Of a stretch of DNA of 64,000 nucleotides, positions 12,656-23,824 are shown in pieces (the stretch's first letter is position 1; the number at the start of each line of letters is the position of its first letter). The stretch is from assembly GCF_028502605.1 (NCBI RefSeq), contig NC_079236.1, forward strand, positions 3,906,001-3,970,000. Reading direction: 5' to 3'. The notes beneath the pieces are model-generated. The model ran no database searches, was not told the origin of the DNA, and worked only from the letters and a program-made list of their open reading frames with translations. Position numbers and translations under genes: made by a program. The stretch comes from Trichoderma breve. Lineage: Eukaryota; Ascomycota; Sordariomycetes; Hypocreales; Hypocreaceae.

Positions 12656-14594
12656 TCAAGCGTACTTGATGTCGCCATCGATGGGACGGGGTCCACTGTC
12701 TGCATACGAGGGAGGGGGAGGAACATATGGGTAGCTCTGTTGCTCGGCTGAATGTCCTTGTGCTTGTCCTTGTTGAGGATAGCTGCCTTGAGGAGCTGGT
12801 TGTTGGTGGTGCCCTGGACTCGGAGGCGGCAGCTGCTGCTCGTGGGATGATGCCTGCAAGACACCAGCCTCGGCCCCCCTTAGGACGCTGAATAGCGTTT
12901 GGGCTCCAGCAGGCCACATTCCTGGGGGGCCTTGGGATGGGACTTGGCCCTTTAGGATTTGGTCCACGGAAACGGTTTGTCCGTAGAACGCAGCATTGGC
13001 ATCCTTGCGTTCGGCTACGACAGTGCCGTCAACTCGGATCCCGGCATAGAAGCCCCGCGACTTGACATATGAAAAGACGGGCTTGGTTGCGCTGGCGCTG
13101 AGGCTCCGCCGGTGGCTCTTCTTGTCTGCCGCTTCGGGTGGCTGCAAGCTCTGCTGCTGCTGCGACTGTTGGTCCTGCCCTTGTCCTTGTCCTTGTGACG
13201 ATGGAGGCCGTCCGTCGTCTCTGGCCGTCTTTGCATCCAGGGATGTGCCAAACTCAACCGCCGCACCAGCACCGTAAGGGCCAGCCACTACGGCTAAATC
13301 GCTGCCCAGGCTAACGCGAGTGTTGGTGAAGGCGGCAAGGGCCTCTCTGTTGTTGATTACACAGACACAGTCGTAGATATCGAGGCCGATCTGGAACCCT
13401 CCGCCGACAGAGTGCAGCTGGATGCCCGAAGGAGGACTCCAGCTGCCATCAGGTAGTCGCGCAATGAGTATTCCCGATCCTGTTGCACCAGATATCTGGA
13501 AGCCGGCGCGGAGGGTGGTGAAGATGGCAAGCCCAACGGCCTTGGAGATGATCTTGGGAGGGATCGTGACAATGACGCGGTTCTTGGGCTTCTCCTTTGT
13601 AGGGTCGATGACTCTGTCGGTCGACTCTCTCGCGTTGGGATCGGTCGAGGTGGGCACCGAAGTGGCAGCAGGATCGGCATAGACTCCCTTTTCTAAATAC
13701 ACGATTGAGTGAGCAACGATCCTGTGGAAACCAAACTAACAGAGGAACAAACTTACTGCAGAACGCCTTGAGTATTGTCGCAGCCTTTTCACACTCCTTG
13801 TCCAGCGTCTCAGGAAGGAAGCTCTGGCTGCCGAGCTTATGCGCAATGCTGTTGATGGGCGCTGCGGCCTTCATGCCAAAAGCAGAGAGGCGTTCACTCC
13901 AACCAGACTTGTGATGTCCCTGTTGTTCATCGCCAGATCCGTGCTGTGGAGATGGGGGCGCATGTTGCTGCTGGTGTTGCTGGTACTGCTGCTGGCCGTC
14001 TGCTTGAGGCTGATATCCCGCAGGACTCGGAGGTTCGTTGAAATTGTTCGATGGCGCCGGCGCAAAGACGGGGTTCGCAGGATTGTACGCAGGGATGGAG
14101 TAGCTGGAGGTCTGCTGTTGTGGCACCTGAGCTTGAGGATTGTATGGTTGCTGTTGTTGGCCGTGTTGTTGTGAGAAGTCTTGAGGCGGCTGATACTGTT
14201 GCTGTTGCTGATACTGCTGCTGCTGTTGAGGTGGATAGCTCTGGGATGGTGGAGGTCCAGGGGGAGGCGGCGGGAAATGCTGCTGTTCAGTTGGCTGGTG
14301 ATCCTGTTGCTGGTGTTGCTGGTGTTGATCCTGCTGGTGAGCATCGTGAGGCTGGTAGGACTGCGACTCGGGCTGCTGAGGAGGCGGCGCAAACTGAGGA
14401 TATGACTGCTGCTGCTGCTGCTGCTGAGGCGGAGGAGGTCCGGGAGGAGGAGGCGGGAAATGCTGTTCCGTCTGGGGAGGATGCGACTGGTGATCTTGTT
14501 GCTGTTGTTGCTGAGTTGGCGGAGGCCCAGGAGGGGGAGGCGGGAAATACTGCTCTCCCGGAGCTTGGTTCTGGTGCGCCTCGGAGCTGGACAT
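12656..14594 (-). CDS. SYLF (Ysc84-type) lipid/actin-binding domain protein with Pro/Gln-rich head
   Basis: Two exons, 14594-13757 and 13692-12656, give 624 residues. The N-terminal 260 residues are very rich in Pro and Gln, with three copies of a FPPPPPGPPP block separated by polyglutamine. The middle holds a SYLF (DUF500) domain, from about ETLDKECEKAATILKAF across the splice site to about VSVDQIL. It includes SGATGSGI, GGGFQIG and a typical GPYGAGAAVEFG stretch. In yeast Ysc84/Lsb3 this domain binds phosphoinositides and actin at endocytic patches. Those proteins carry a C-terminal SH3 domain, and none is visible here. Instead the polyproline head could itself bind SH3 proteins; that is inference. 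The start is the ATG at 14594. Confidence 0.88.
14190..14560 (-). repeat. CAG/CTG-rich coding microsatellite and FPPPPPGPPP repeat
   Basis: Within the SYLF gene, three proline blocks (roughly 14525-14560, 14430-14465 and 14245-14280) are separated by CAG/CAA runs encoding polyglutamine. Such tracts change length by slippage between strains. Confidence 0.7.
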
Positions 14595-15339
14595 GGTTTC
14601 TGCAGCTTCTGATACCGGATTCAATTCTTTAGAGACAATTCGACGAGTCTATCGTTGACTCCCTTTCGGTTAAGCTTATGTAGATGCCCCTCGCAGAGTT
14701 GAGATCCAGTTGATTGCGGGGGATTCGCCAAGCGTCATGATCCCAGCTTCAGCGGGGAATCCTTGACGATCCTGAAGTAGATGACTAAGCCTGAAGATCT
14801 CATCTCGTTTTCTATTGTTGGCTGTCGAATTAGCCATGGTGATGGCGATCTGGGTATCAATTGGGATGTGATTTTCATAGGGGGCGATTACAAGGTGAGA
14901 AAGAAGAGCAAGACCCTGACAAAAGCTTGAATCTTGTGTGCGGAAATGCCCCTTGTCGTAGTACAGAGCTGGCTTGCATGATGCATGATGCATGTCATGG
15001 TCACGAAGTAAGTCAAGAAGAAGGACACATATGCTGCTAAGATGGATCGTATTCCAGTGTCCTGTATTGCTTGGATAGAACAGAATAAAAGCATCAATTT
15101 CCTTTGTATATATCCTTTCTAAACTCTTTGCCCCCTATCTATTCATATCTCTTTGGCCTAATCAAATGGCGTCTGTATTCCGCACGGCATAGCTAAAAAG
15201 CCCAGTGCGTATAAGTGCGGTGCCTCGTTCAAACGTAAAAAAATCGCCGGCTACATTGATTCAAAGAGCCCAATTTTCTCCCCATCCCTTCGCCTTGCGC
15301 CAATCCGTGGTCCCGTGTCTTTATTTTTGCTGGTCTTCA
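14595..15339. other. Intergenic: SYLF promoter and FSH hydrolase 3' region
   Basis: No gene supported. Both neighbours are on the minus strand, so this should hold the promoter of the SYLF gene and the 3' untranslated region that follows the hydrolase. TGCATGATGCATGATGCATG near 14978-14998 is a small direct repeat. Confidence 0.45.
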
Positions 15340-16134
15340 CTACCAGGCATCGTCATAGTAAAACTCCATGCCAGTCCTCTCGGCCAACTGCAAGATCATG
15401 TTGACGGTTCTCTCCACGTCTCCCCGACTGATCGGTAGTCGGTGGCCCCCATCCCACTCAAATAGCTTCGCCGTCCCCTTCTTGCTATACTGGTACAGCT
15501 TCCTGTGGTTGAAAAGCGCCGGGTCTTGCAGCCCGTGAATGTGCAGCGTCGGTGTCAGCACCATGTGCGTTTCGTCTGTCGTGTCCTCTTCAGGCCAATC
15601 GGCGTAGTCGTACGACATCCTCTCGCCGGCGTGAATCAAGTGTCGCGGCTTGGTAAGTGTGCCTGTCCGGTCAATGTGTATGATGGGCCCGGGAGCGTGC
15701 ATGATGACGGCGAAATGGAACTTGATGCCCGGCAGCGGCCTCTTGGAATCGTCTTCGATGTGGTCCTGAGCCCAGAGAAGACTCGACGAGATGACGCCGC
15801 CCTGGGAGAAGCCTATCAATCCCGCCCATTCGCCGGTGCCCTTGTCCGCATCTATCGCGTCTTGGAGTTGCTTTGCCATATTCTTGGACGCAATAACGGG
15901 GTCCATCTCCTCGTGGGCGTCTCTGTAGGCCAGCCACCGCTTAAATGGCGCGAGCTCGGCGAAGATGGTGGCTACAGCCGGATGCGCTTCTTCTTCCATG
16001 TGGCCATCGACAAAGACGAATCGAAACTTGTCCTTGAGCTTGCCCATGATGGCTCGGCATTGGATCTCGAAGACTTGGGCATTGACGCCCGCGCCGTGGA
16101 TGCAGAGAATGCGCGGCAGACTGAGATCCTCCAT
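15340..16134 (-). CDS. FSH-family serine hydrolase (alpha/beta fold, DUF341)
   Basis: Single exon, 264 residues. It opens with the family's ILCIHGAGVNAQVFE oxyanion segment. The nucleophile elbow is GFSQGG (Ser110), with Asp204 in HGLQDPA and His231 in DGGHRLP completing the triad. Length and motif order match fungal FSH1-like hydrolases. The family includes yeast Fsh1-3, dihydrofolate reductase-associated hydrolases, and the LovG-type thioesterases that release polyketides. No biosynthetic gene is adjacent, so a general esterase or thioesterase is the safest call. No signal peptide is seen, so it is probably cytosolic. Confidence 0.85.
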   Translation of the reverse strand: MEDLSLPRILCIHGAGVNAQVFEIQCRAIMGKLKDKFRFVFVDGHMEEEAHPAVATIFAELAPFKRWLAYRDAHEEMDPVIASKNMAKQLQDAIDADKGTGEWAGLIGFSQGGVISSSLLWAQDHIEDDSKRPLPGIKFHFAVIMHAPGPIIHIDRTGTLTKPRHLIHAGERMSYDYADWPEEDTTDETHMVLTPTLHIHGLQDPALFNHRKLYQYSKKGTAKLFEWDGGHRLPISRGDVERTVNMILQLAERTGMEFYYDDAW

Positions 16135-16743
16135 TTTTGCAGTGACCGTGTGTGCTTTCTGGTGGTGAAGGAATCAATTCGGCGGTTTGAGGGCACGGGC
16201 GGTATTATATCCATGCATTTACTGCTCGTCTTACCTGCGAAGGATTAGGGGTCCATGTAGGTAATCACATGTAATGCACGAAGATGGAGCCCCGCACGCA
16301 GGGTAATGTTCCATTGCTGGTCCATGTGAGATCGGCCATTTTCTTATCATGCTGATGCGTACGAGTATTACTGCGTGAGTCATATAATGATGCTATAAAC
16401 GTGGGAAGTGGAAGATGTGGCACGAGTGTTCCCTAGCCTAATTGCCCATTAAGTACGGAGTCCGAAATGGTACTACAACGAGGAGAACCATTTCGACATA
16501 GTGTCACATACTCTCGTACTCTGTAATGATGAGTCCATAAAGCTGAGCACATACTGGGTATAGAGCCTGAAAGTGCCCTGACATTATAACCTGGTATATC
16601 TCCATGAAACTACACGACGGGATAGGAAGGTAACTAAAGATCAATTGGCAGCCATTGACGAGTCACATTATTGCTAGCTAGATACCGATACCCAAACCAC
16701 CATCTATTAGAATGAGAATAGTTGGCATACGCTCCCAAACCCA
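16135..16743. other. Intergenic: FSH hydrolase promoter
   Basis: About 0.6 kb between the start of the hydrolase and the stop of the Urc4-like gene, both on the minus strand. I see no open frame or RNA of note. Confidence 0.45.
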
Positions 16744-18306
16744 TTAGAAAAGAGTTCCGTCTCCATCAATTAATATCGGGCTGGATCTCGTCTCCGGTCG
16801 ATGCTTGGCCGCCAGTTCTCTGCCACTCTTCCAAGACCCAGCCTCCAGCAACTGAGGAAGAGAGAGGGAAACCCCCTGCGGTGCCAAGATATCATTGACG
16901 AGCTTATGCAGCTCATCCAAGAGTGCCACCGTCATAGCTCGCCATTCCACAATCACATCTCCGGTGGACGAGAAGAGCGGCAAGGCTTGGCCTGAAGCCT
17001 CAATTCCTTTGCTGAGCACTTCGGGCTTCAGCTTCAAAACCCCCATGTCGACAAACAGTCCTCCATTGCGGTATTCGGGCAGGCCGGTTCCCGTTTCAAT
17101 GTTGATCCACTTCAGCTTCAAAACCTTCATAAACGGCACGGTGAGGGAATATCCAAGCCATTGAGTCAGCTTGTGGAATGGATGAATTCCGGCAGTGGGA
17201 TTTTCGCTATCGCCAGACTTGTCCTGTAGCACACGAAGAGGCCATGCGTCTCCAATCGGCTGGTTGTTGATGCGTGGGCGGTTTGATGGCCAGGCAGGGA
17301 GGAGAATGCGCTGAAGGATGCTCCAGAGAGCTTCATAGTTGAGCTCCTTGTCCTTGCCATCCTTGAGTAAGTAGTCTGAAGAAGATACATTAGCATTGCT
17401 CTACTCTAGTAGAGAAGCAAACTGTATGCGAAGAAAGACTTGCCAACAAGCAGCCCAGGACGACCAGTTTCGCCGAAAATCTCCGGGATAGAAAGAAGGG
17501 ACTTTCCGAAGTTGTTCAGCAGCTCAATTCGTGATGCAACACCCACCATAGGATTCTGGGGGCTGATTTGGAAGTGGTGAACGAAAGCATCTTCGGTGAG
17601 CTTGCCGAGGCCATGTCCTGTGCACTGTCAGCCGGGATGCCAATCATGCTTGTGTGTGCTATTCGTAAAGAAGAGCGGTAGGGCAAAAGAGGCAAGGCAA
17701 AAGAGGCAAAGCAAAAGAGAGGGGACAAAGTACCATCTACTGTAGACTTGTTTCCATCTGTAGCTGAACTGAAGGCTCCAGCGTTAAACATGTACAGCGA
17801 GGCTACGGCGATGCCTTCACTGCGCCCATACGCCTTGTCGCTTCCAGGCTCACGAAAGGCCCAAGTGTCGCCTGCGCCAGCATCGAGCAACACAGACACG
17901 AAGAAGAGATCAATGAGGCGGCGCGTAATTTCCACGTCGTCCACTTCGCTGTCTTGCCATACCTGGACCAAAGTCTCCAGCCGGGTGACGCCTCCGATGC
18001 TGAAATGCTCCCACCTTCCATGAGGCGGAATCTCAGCATATCGGTCTGGGCCAAAGTCTCGCTGCACTCACGCCGTTAACAATGCCGAACGTCCGAGCTT
18101 TGTCAATGAGAAAGAAGAGGTCGGCGGAATAGGCTTACCGAAATGACGCCGGCGACGAATTCTGCCGTCTCTTTCATCCGGCCCTCATCAAGCACGAAGT
18201 TGTTGAGGCCCCCATTTCGGGCCGCTTCTAAGACGATCTGTGAGCGCTCTCGGACCGCGCGGAGACTCTTGAGATAGTCAATCTCCGATGCAAGAGTAGC
18301 CGCCAT
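16744..18306 (-). CDS. urc4: Uracil catabolism protein Urc4/Urg3 (DUF1688)
   Basis: Four exons on the minus strand, 18306-18139, 18061-17734, 17617-17444 and 17375-16744, give 433 residues, the usual family length. Recognisable family stretches are YLKSLRAVRER at the start, RDFGPD and IPPHGRWEHF after the first splice, SRIELLNNFGKSL, and HKLTQWLGYSL. Urc4 is required for growth on uracil as nitrogen source in Lachancea kluyveri; its exact reaction is not settled. The third intron begins GCAAGT rather than GT. Only this GC-AG junction restores the frame (LLVDYLLKDG). No other uracil-catabolism gene (Urc1, Urc6) is visible next to it here. The family call rests on recognition of the sequence pattern. 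Confidence 0.85.
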
Positions 18307-20126
18307 TGTGAGTTTCTAAGGTTATTAACGCCTGAATCAATGTAAACTATTTGATTGTTTGAAGAAGAAAGAGCTTCAAGATGGGCACGAGACAGGATGA
18401 CATGCTCCCAATGCCGACCCAACGATAAACGCAGTCTCCCAGATGCCCCGCTTAATTCTTACCCAGGACGTCTTGTCCCCCCGCAAGCCGTGGCTCGGAG
18501 CTTGCCGAGAGGCACCGGACACTGCCGTTTACTAGATACAGATCGGGTTGTTCTTTGTGAGGTAAATATACAAGGAAGCAATCGAAAGCATTGATGGGAG
18601 TTGATGGTTTTTGATGGAGAGGAGGTGTAAAAATATTGTGATGACGGGGTTGAAAGCCCAGTCGTGAATGTCTTTACATGCCTGTAATCAATGGGTGGCT
18701 GTTTTTGTGTTCAGGACTCAAAGTTTGCCATCCAGCATCCCGCGTCTCGAATTTAAAGCTGCATGTAGTGACAATACTGGGTGTTGTAAGGATATAGTCA
18801 AATCCTAGAAGGAGGTTGAGATATTAGAAGAAAGTACGGATATTTAAGAAACTGGTATCGGGATAATCTACAAGAGCTGGCTCGATGCCCGGTTCAGATC
18901 AAGTGGACTAGGCATCGTGTTCCCCGCTGACTGAGACTGTACAGCAGACTGAGCCAAGATCCACCTAAATCCATCAGCTTTCTGGGGTACAAGATTTGGT
19001 AGCAGCTAAACGAAGAAGTTTAAGAGACTTGAATCACATGAAAGGGACAATAATCTACATGAAGTTGGTATATGCATGTCTGTTATAGCAAAATGGCATC
19101 TGCTGCGTAAGCGCCCAGTGCGACCGATGGGCCTCATACCCTGAATTGCTAGTAGACTCGTCGAATTACACATGGAGGGCTTCAATTGCTATGGATGCTT
19201 GCTTCTTCATGTCAAGTATCGGATAATAGAAAAGGAAACCGGCAGAAGAAGGACTAGTGCAACCAGATGCAAGGTGGTGCATGCAACTCCTCGGAATCTT
19301 GCGAATGTCACGTCTGGGATCGCCGCTCTCGGAATAAAGCCATCCAGTGTGTTTCTAACGATGTACCACCATCTGGAAAAGGGAACATCGACTTGCCCGG
19401 GAATAGCCTCCAAAAAGACATCCCATCTAGAGCCAGAAATAGCACGGGCATCTCAACAGGGATATCAACAATTGATAACTTGCCCGATACATTCAAGCCG
19501 TGAGGAAGATAAGGATGAAACACCTCAACACAGTGGGGTACACAAAGCTGCGTGTTCATCTCCATCGGTTCGTCGCTAGTTATCAGCATCCACCATGTGT
19601 TACCCATGCAAGAAAGATAAGGGAAGATACATGCTCGTACAAGAAGAAGAAGAATGCCGCAAGACTAAAGATATCAGTCAGTGTCCGCTTCATGCTCAAC
19701 CAATGCGCAGATGGGAAGCCATCAACATCCAACCCCATCTTCCAGGCTGCCCGCAAACGGATTTACTCCACGCCCTTCCCCCCTCTTCCCCAATCGCAAG
19801 ATCGGCATCTCAACGCACGACCCCCCATGTAACCAATTTGATCAACTGCCGTGTTGGCACATAGCTTGTGTCTTGTGACGTCGATGCAACGCTGATCCAA
19901 TTATCCAATCGTTATGTCTTAGACGGCAAAACGGCCAATGTCCGATGTACATACCGGCAACACAAACCGGCAAGACATGGCCGAGATAAAGACCATGAGA
20001 TCCCTGTATCGAGCTTTTTGCTTCTGCCTTATGTTCTCCTCTTCCATTGCGCTGTGGTCGGGAGATTGCGCGTATGACCATTTTCGTGTCTTTAACTGAG
20101 AAGAGGATCCCATCGTCACAGCAATC
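18307..20126. other. Intergenic: divergent promoters of urc4 and the MFS gene
   Basis: 1.8 kb without a supported gene. Open frames at 19172-19579 and 19842-20309 have no domain or splice support. This is roughly where dense housekeeping genes give way to the accessory-type gene set. Confidence 0.45.
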
Positions 20127-22128
20127 ATGAGGAGCCACGATTTGGACATCGACGATTCTCAAGTCCCCGGAACGGTTTTGCTCGTTGATGTTGGCCATAC
20201 CGCAGTCACTCTGCATGCTAACAAGCAAACCGACATCATCCTCATCCCAACACCATCGAATGATGTAAACGACCCTTTGAACTGGTCGCCATGGCGGAAG
20301 CGCCAGCATCTCATTTGCCTGATTGCGTGAGTCTGTAATCCTGCATGCTATAGCTAGAAGTGAAAATTGCGACTAATAGCGTATCTGTGTCTCCCGGCCT
20401 AGCTACACTTTGTTCAATGGCATGGCATTGTCCGTAGTGTATTCCCTTTTGGTTCCACTGTCTACGGCTTTAGATGTTAGCGGTAGGACTCAAACGACTC
20501 CCATAGGATTCGAGTGCGCCTGGCTAATAGATTGTTTCGTATACAGTTAGCAACCTCAACGAAGGAACGGGATACATGTTCTTGTTATGCGGCTGGGGCC
20601 TGCTTTTCTGGCAGCCGTTCGCCCTCCAATATGGCAAACGACTCACATACCTGCTCTCTATGCTGGGCATAGTTGTAAGTGATGGATGCCTAGATGATAA
20701 TAATTTCCAGTTCCCCCTCCCTTGAATCTAACATTGGTAGGCTGTCTCCGTTTGGAGTCCATATGCCAAAGGCGAGGGCCAATGGATCGCCCGCAACATC
20801 GTCGCTGGCTTTGTTGCCGCACCAATCGAAGCTCTACCAGAAACTTCTATTACGGACATTTACTTTGCCCACGAGAGAGGCACCTACATGGGATGGTATG
20901 CGTGGATTCTAGCCACTTCAAACTACTTTGCGCCCGTCATCTGCGGCTTCATCAACGACAGCATGGGCTTCAAATGGCCCTTTTACTTTATGGCCATATT
21001 CGGCGGTGGCTGCTTCGTCTTCCTTTTCTTTTTCCTTGAAGAGACAAACTATGATCGTGAGCCGTTAGAAGTCATCTACGCCGAAGATGCTCATGGAGGG
21101 TCGGTTGAAAAGACAGCCTCACCATCACCAGGCGCAACGACTGGCAACGAGAGTGACGAGGCAGCACTTCCTCAGGACGGTGTCAATAGTGTCATACTCC
21201 AAGGCACTGAAAAAACTTATTGGCAGAAGCTAGCTCTGTTTGATAAACCACGGCCATTCTTGATGCACAAGCGCGCGTGGCAGATTCTCAGATTGATTGC
21301 CTGGCCTGTCGTCTTCTACTCCGGTTTTTCATACGGCACATATCTCATCTGGTTCAATATTTTGAACGCAACAGCATCCGTTGTCCTCGGTGGCGCGCCG
21401 TACAACTTCAAGCCAAGTATCGTTGGCCTGAGCTATTTGGCCTGTTGCGTAGGCGTTGTTATTGGGTAGGTGTTGTCTTTTCTGCTCTGTTTAATTTGCT
21501 ATATACGTTTATCGTCATAGCTTCATGACGGGCGACTAACGTTATCCATCTCATAGGTCTGCTTATAGTGGCATCGTCTCAGACTGGTTCGTTATAAAGC
21601 TTGCGAGACGTAATCGTGGCATTTTCGAACCTGAGCAACGTCTTTGGCTCTTCGCATTGACGACGATACTGGTACCGGCTTGCCAGATCCTCTGGGGTGT
21701 CGGAGTAAGCAGCAATTACCTTCTCAACATCCAAAAAAAAAAAAAAAAAAAAAAAAAGAAATGCTGACTCGACATAGGCCGCCCATCATGTCCACTGGTT
21801 TGGACTCATAGTTGCCATGTGTATACTCGCAGCGTGCAATACAGCTGGCATAACCTTGTCCATTGCATACCTCGTTGACTCATACCGAGAAGTGTCAGGA
21901 GATGGGTTGGCATCGTGCATTATCATTCGCAACACAATGAGTTTTGCGATAGGCTATGGCATTACACCTTGGCTAGATGGCCTGGGATTGCAGAATTGCT
22001 TCATCAGTGTTGCGTTTGTTGCGTTGGCCATTTGCGCCATATTCTTGCCATTTATCTGGTTCGGCAAAAGACTTCGTAACTTGAAACGAGAGAGCTATTG
22101 GCGAGAGGTCAAGCTTAGGAAAGAGTAA
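20127..22128 (+). CDS. MFS transporter (DHA1-like drug/metabolite exporter)
   Basis: Six exons, 20127-20326, 20403-20482, 20547-20674, 20741-21465, 21557-21704 and 21778-22128, give 543 residues. A cytosolic N-terminus with [12 protein letters not shown], the signature preceding helix 1 of fungal DHA1 transporters, is followed by two sets of about six hydrophobic helices. Between them lies a charged central loop of about 90 residues. The [13 protein letters not shown] segment after helix 4 fits the MFS antiporter signature region. Every exon junction keeps frame. Intron 5 holds an uninterrupted run of about 25 A residues (21733-21757). The gene faces the PLP decarboxylase tail-to-tail 253 bp away, so export of a decarboxylase-derived amine is a plausible but unproven role. 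Plasma membrane location is expected. Confidence 0.9.
21733..21757 (+). repeat. Poly-A run in MFS intron 5
   Basis: A homopolymer of about 25 A lies between the donor at 21705 and the acceptor at 21777. It is prone to slippage and to sequencing-length error, but its intronic position makes it harmless to the frame. Confidence 0.8.
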
Positions 22129-22381
22129 TAAGACAGCACTCGATCACATAGTTAAGTGATCATGCCCTTATCTACCGTCCACTTTTGCCCATGTATGAAT
22201 AAGCCATTATAGCACTCGTTATTTATATCTGATTGTCGTATGCTATACGAAGTGCAATATCGCCGGCTGTCATAAAGACTAGCTGTGGGCTTATCAGGCT
22301 TTAGAACATATAAAATTCGAGGCTACCTATATATTTGCAGCATACTATGTACAGATGGGCATGAGTTCATGTTGTATACCA

Positions 22382-23824
22382 CTACACTCCATTTGTCGTG
22401 CCATTGACACTCGGCAGCAGTGACTGGGCAATTTGGTCCAACCCATCTATGATTGCCACCATTTCTTCGCCGCTTAAACCGGGATGTATAGAGCATATCC
22501 TCAGCACCAGCACCCCTTTTAATCTTGTTGTCAATGGCGCGGCCAGATTCTGCTCAATAGCCTTTTGAGAAATTTTCGTATTCAAGTCATCCAAGCTTGC
22601 TGCAGGGATTCCAGAAGGCTTGTATCGAAAGCAAATGATGCCCATCTGCGCTGATGATACAATCTCCCAGTCCGGCAGGCGCTCTAATGATGACTGTGCT
22701 ATCTCTGCCAGTTCAAATCCGTGGTTGATGGCATCGTCAACTGCATCTAGGCCAAGGAGCTGGAAAGAGAACCACAGCTTCATTGCTCTTGCAGGTCGTG
22801 TAAGTTCGGGCCCATAGTTCCAGAAATTGGGCAATGACTCGGCTGTTTCGGCGGCGTCTTGAGTATACTCTGCAGTTGTTCCAAAGCTTGAGGTGAGGTT
22901 TTTGCGATTTTGAACGAGGACCATTCCACAGCCGTAGGTTTGGAAAAGCCATTTATGGGCATCCCAGGAAAGACTGTCGCAGAGTTCAATGCCGTTAAGA
23001 ATGCTGCGGCGGGATTTGCAAAGCAACGCAGATGCACCGTATGCTCCGTCAGCATGGAGCCACAGGCTCTCCTCCTTCGCAATGGCTGCCAGTTCAGGAA
23101 ACGGATCAACGGTGCCGGTGTTTGTAGTCCCTGCGTTCCCAACAATAAGGAACGGAATCTTGCCAGATGCTATATCTTCTTCAATGGCCGATCGAAGTAC
23201 AGTCGTATTTATTCTCATCTTATCATCACAAGGTACTTTGCGAATTTGAGTATGGTGAAAACCAAGAATTCCTAGCCCTTTTGCCAATGATGAATGGGTT
23301 TGATCAGATGTATAAGCGACTGCTTTAGTCCTTTGTTCGAACGAAAGCTTTTGGTCTCTTGCCACCATGAGGGCAGATAGATTAGCCATCGAGCCTCCAG
23401 AAACGAAACAGCCTCCTGCTGTCTCAGGATACCCAATAACATCTCTTGCTAGCCACGACAAGAGATTCTTTTCCACGGCGCTAGGACCAGAACTTTGATA
23501 CCAGCTTCCGGCATGCGTGTTGTAAGCAGAATTGAGAATTTCCCCTAACCAAGACAAGTCGGATGCTGGAGATGGAATGAAGCCAAAGAATCGTGGATGG
23601 TCCATCCTGACACGATAACCGAAAATTTTCTCCGCGTGAGAAAGTGTTGCCTCAATCGAGGCTGGGGCCTGCGATGGCTTTGCAATGTTCCCTATTTCTC
23701 TCTCATTCTGTGTAGGAATGATGCTTACAATGGGTTGTGAAGGTACGGTTTGTCTTTCCTGCACACAAAGTTCCACAACTTTGTGTGCCAATTCAACGAA
23801 ACCATCCTTTGGCGCCGCCCCCAT
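22382..23824 (-). CDS. PLP-dependent group II amino-acid decarboxylase
   Basis: Single exon, 480 residues. Family landmarks are in order: HPRFFGFIPSP near residue 80, the SGGSMANL phosphate-binding and substrate region, HSSLAKG, the NAGTTNTGTVDP stretch, HADGAYG, and the cofactor lysine in WDAHKW (Lys291). These assign it to the aromatic-L-amino-acid/glutamate decarboxylase superfamily, which makes amines such as tyramine, tryptamine or histamine. The exact substrate cannot be read from the sequence. No signal peptide is present, so it is cytosolic. It is divergent from a C2H2 regulator and convergent with an MFS transporter, and this trio may form a small functional unit. Absence of introns is unusual beside its intron-bearing neighbours. 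Confidence 0.9.
   Translation of the reverse strand: MGAAPKDGFVELAHKVVELCVQERQTVPSQPIVSIIPTQNEREIGNIAKPSQAPASIEATLSHAEKIFGYRVRMDHPRFFGFIPSPASDLSWLGEILNSAYNTHAGSWYQSSGPSAVEKNLLSWLARDVIGYPETAGGCFVSGGSMANLSALMVARDQKLSFEQRTKAVAYTSDQTHSSLAKGLGILGFHHTQIRKVPCDDKMRINTTVLRSAIEEDIASGKIPFLIVGNAGTTNTGTVDPFPELAAIAKEESLWLHADGAYGASALLCKSRRSILNGIELCDSLSWDAHKWLFQTYGCGMVLVQNRKNLTSSFGTTAEYTQDAAETAESLPNFWNYGPELTRPARAMKLWFSFQLLGLDAVDDAINHGFELAEIAQSSLERLPDWEIVSSAQMGIICFRYKPSGIPAASLDDLNTKISQKAIEQNLAAPLTTRLKGVLVLRICSIHPGLSGEEMVAIIDGLDQIAQSLLPSVNGTTNGV

Noticed and set aside
13871..14632. Long frames on both strands over the Pro/Gln-rich part of the SYLF gene
   Set aside because: CAG and CCN repeats stay open in all frames; only one frame continues into the SYLF domain.
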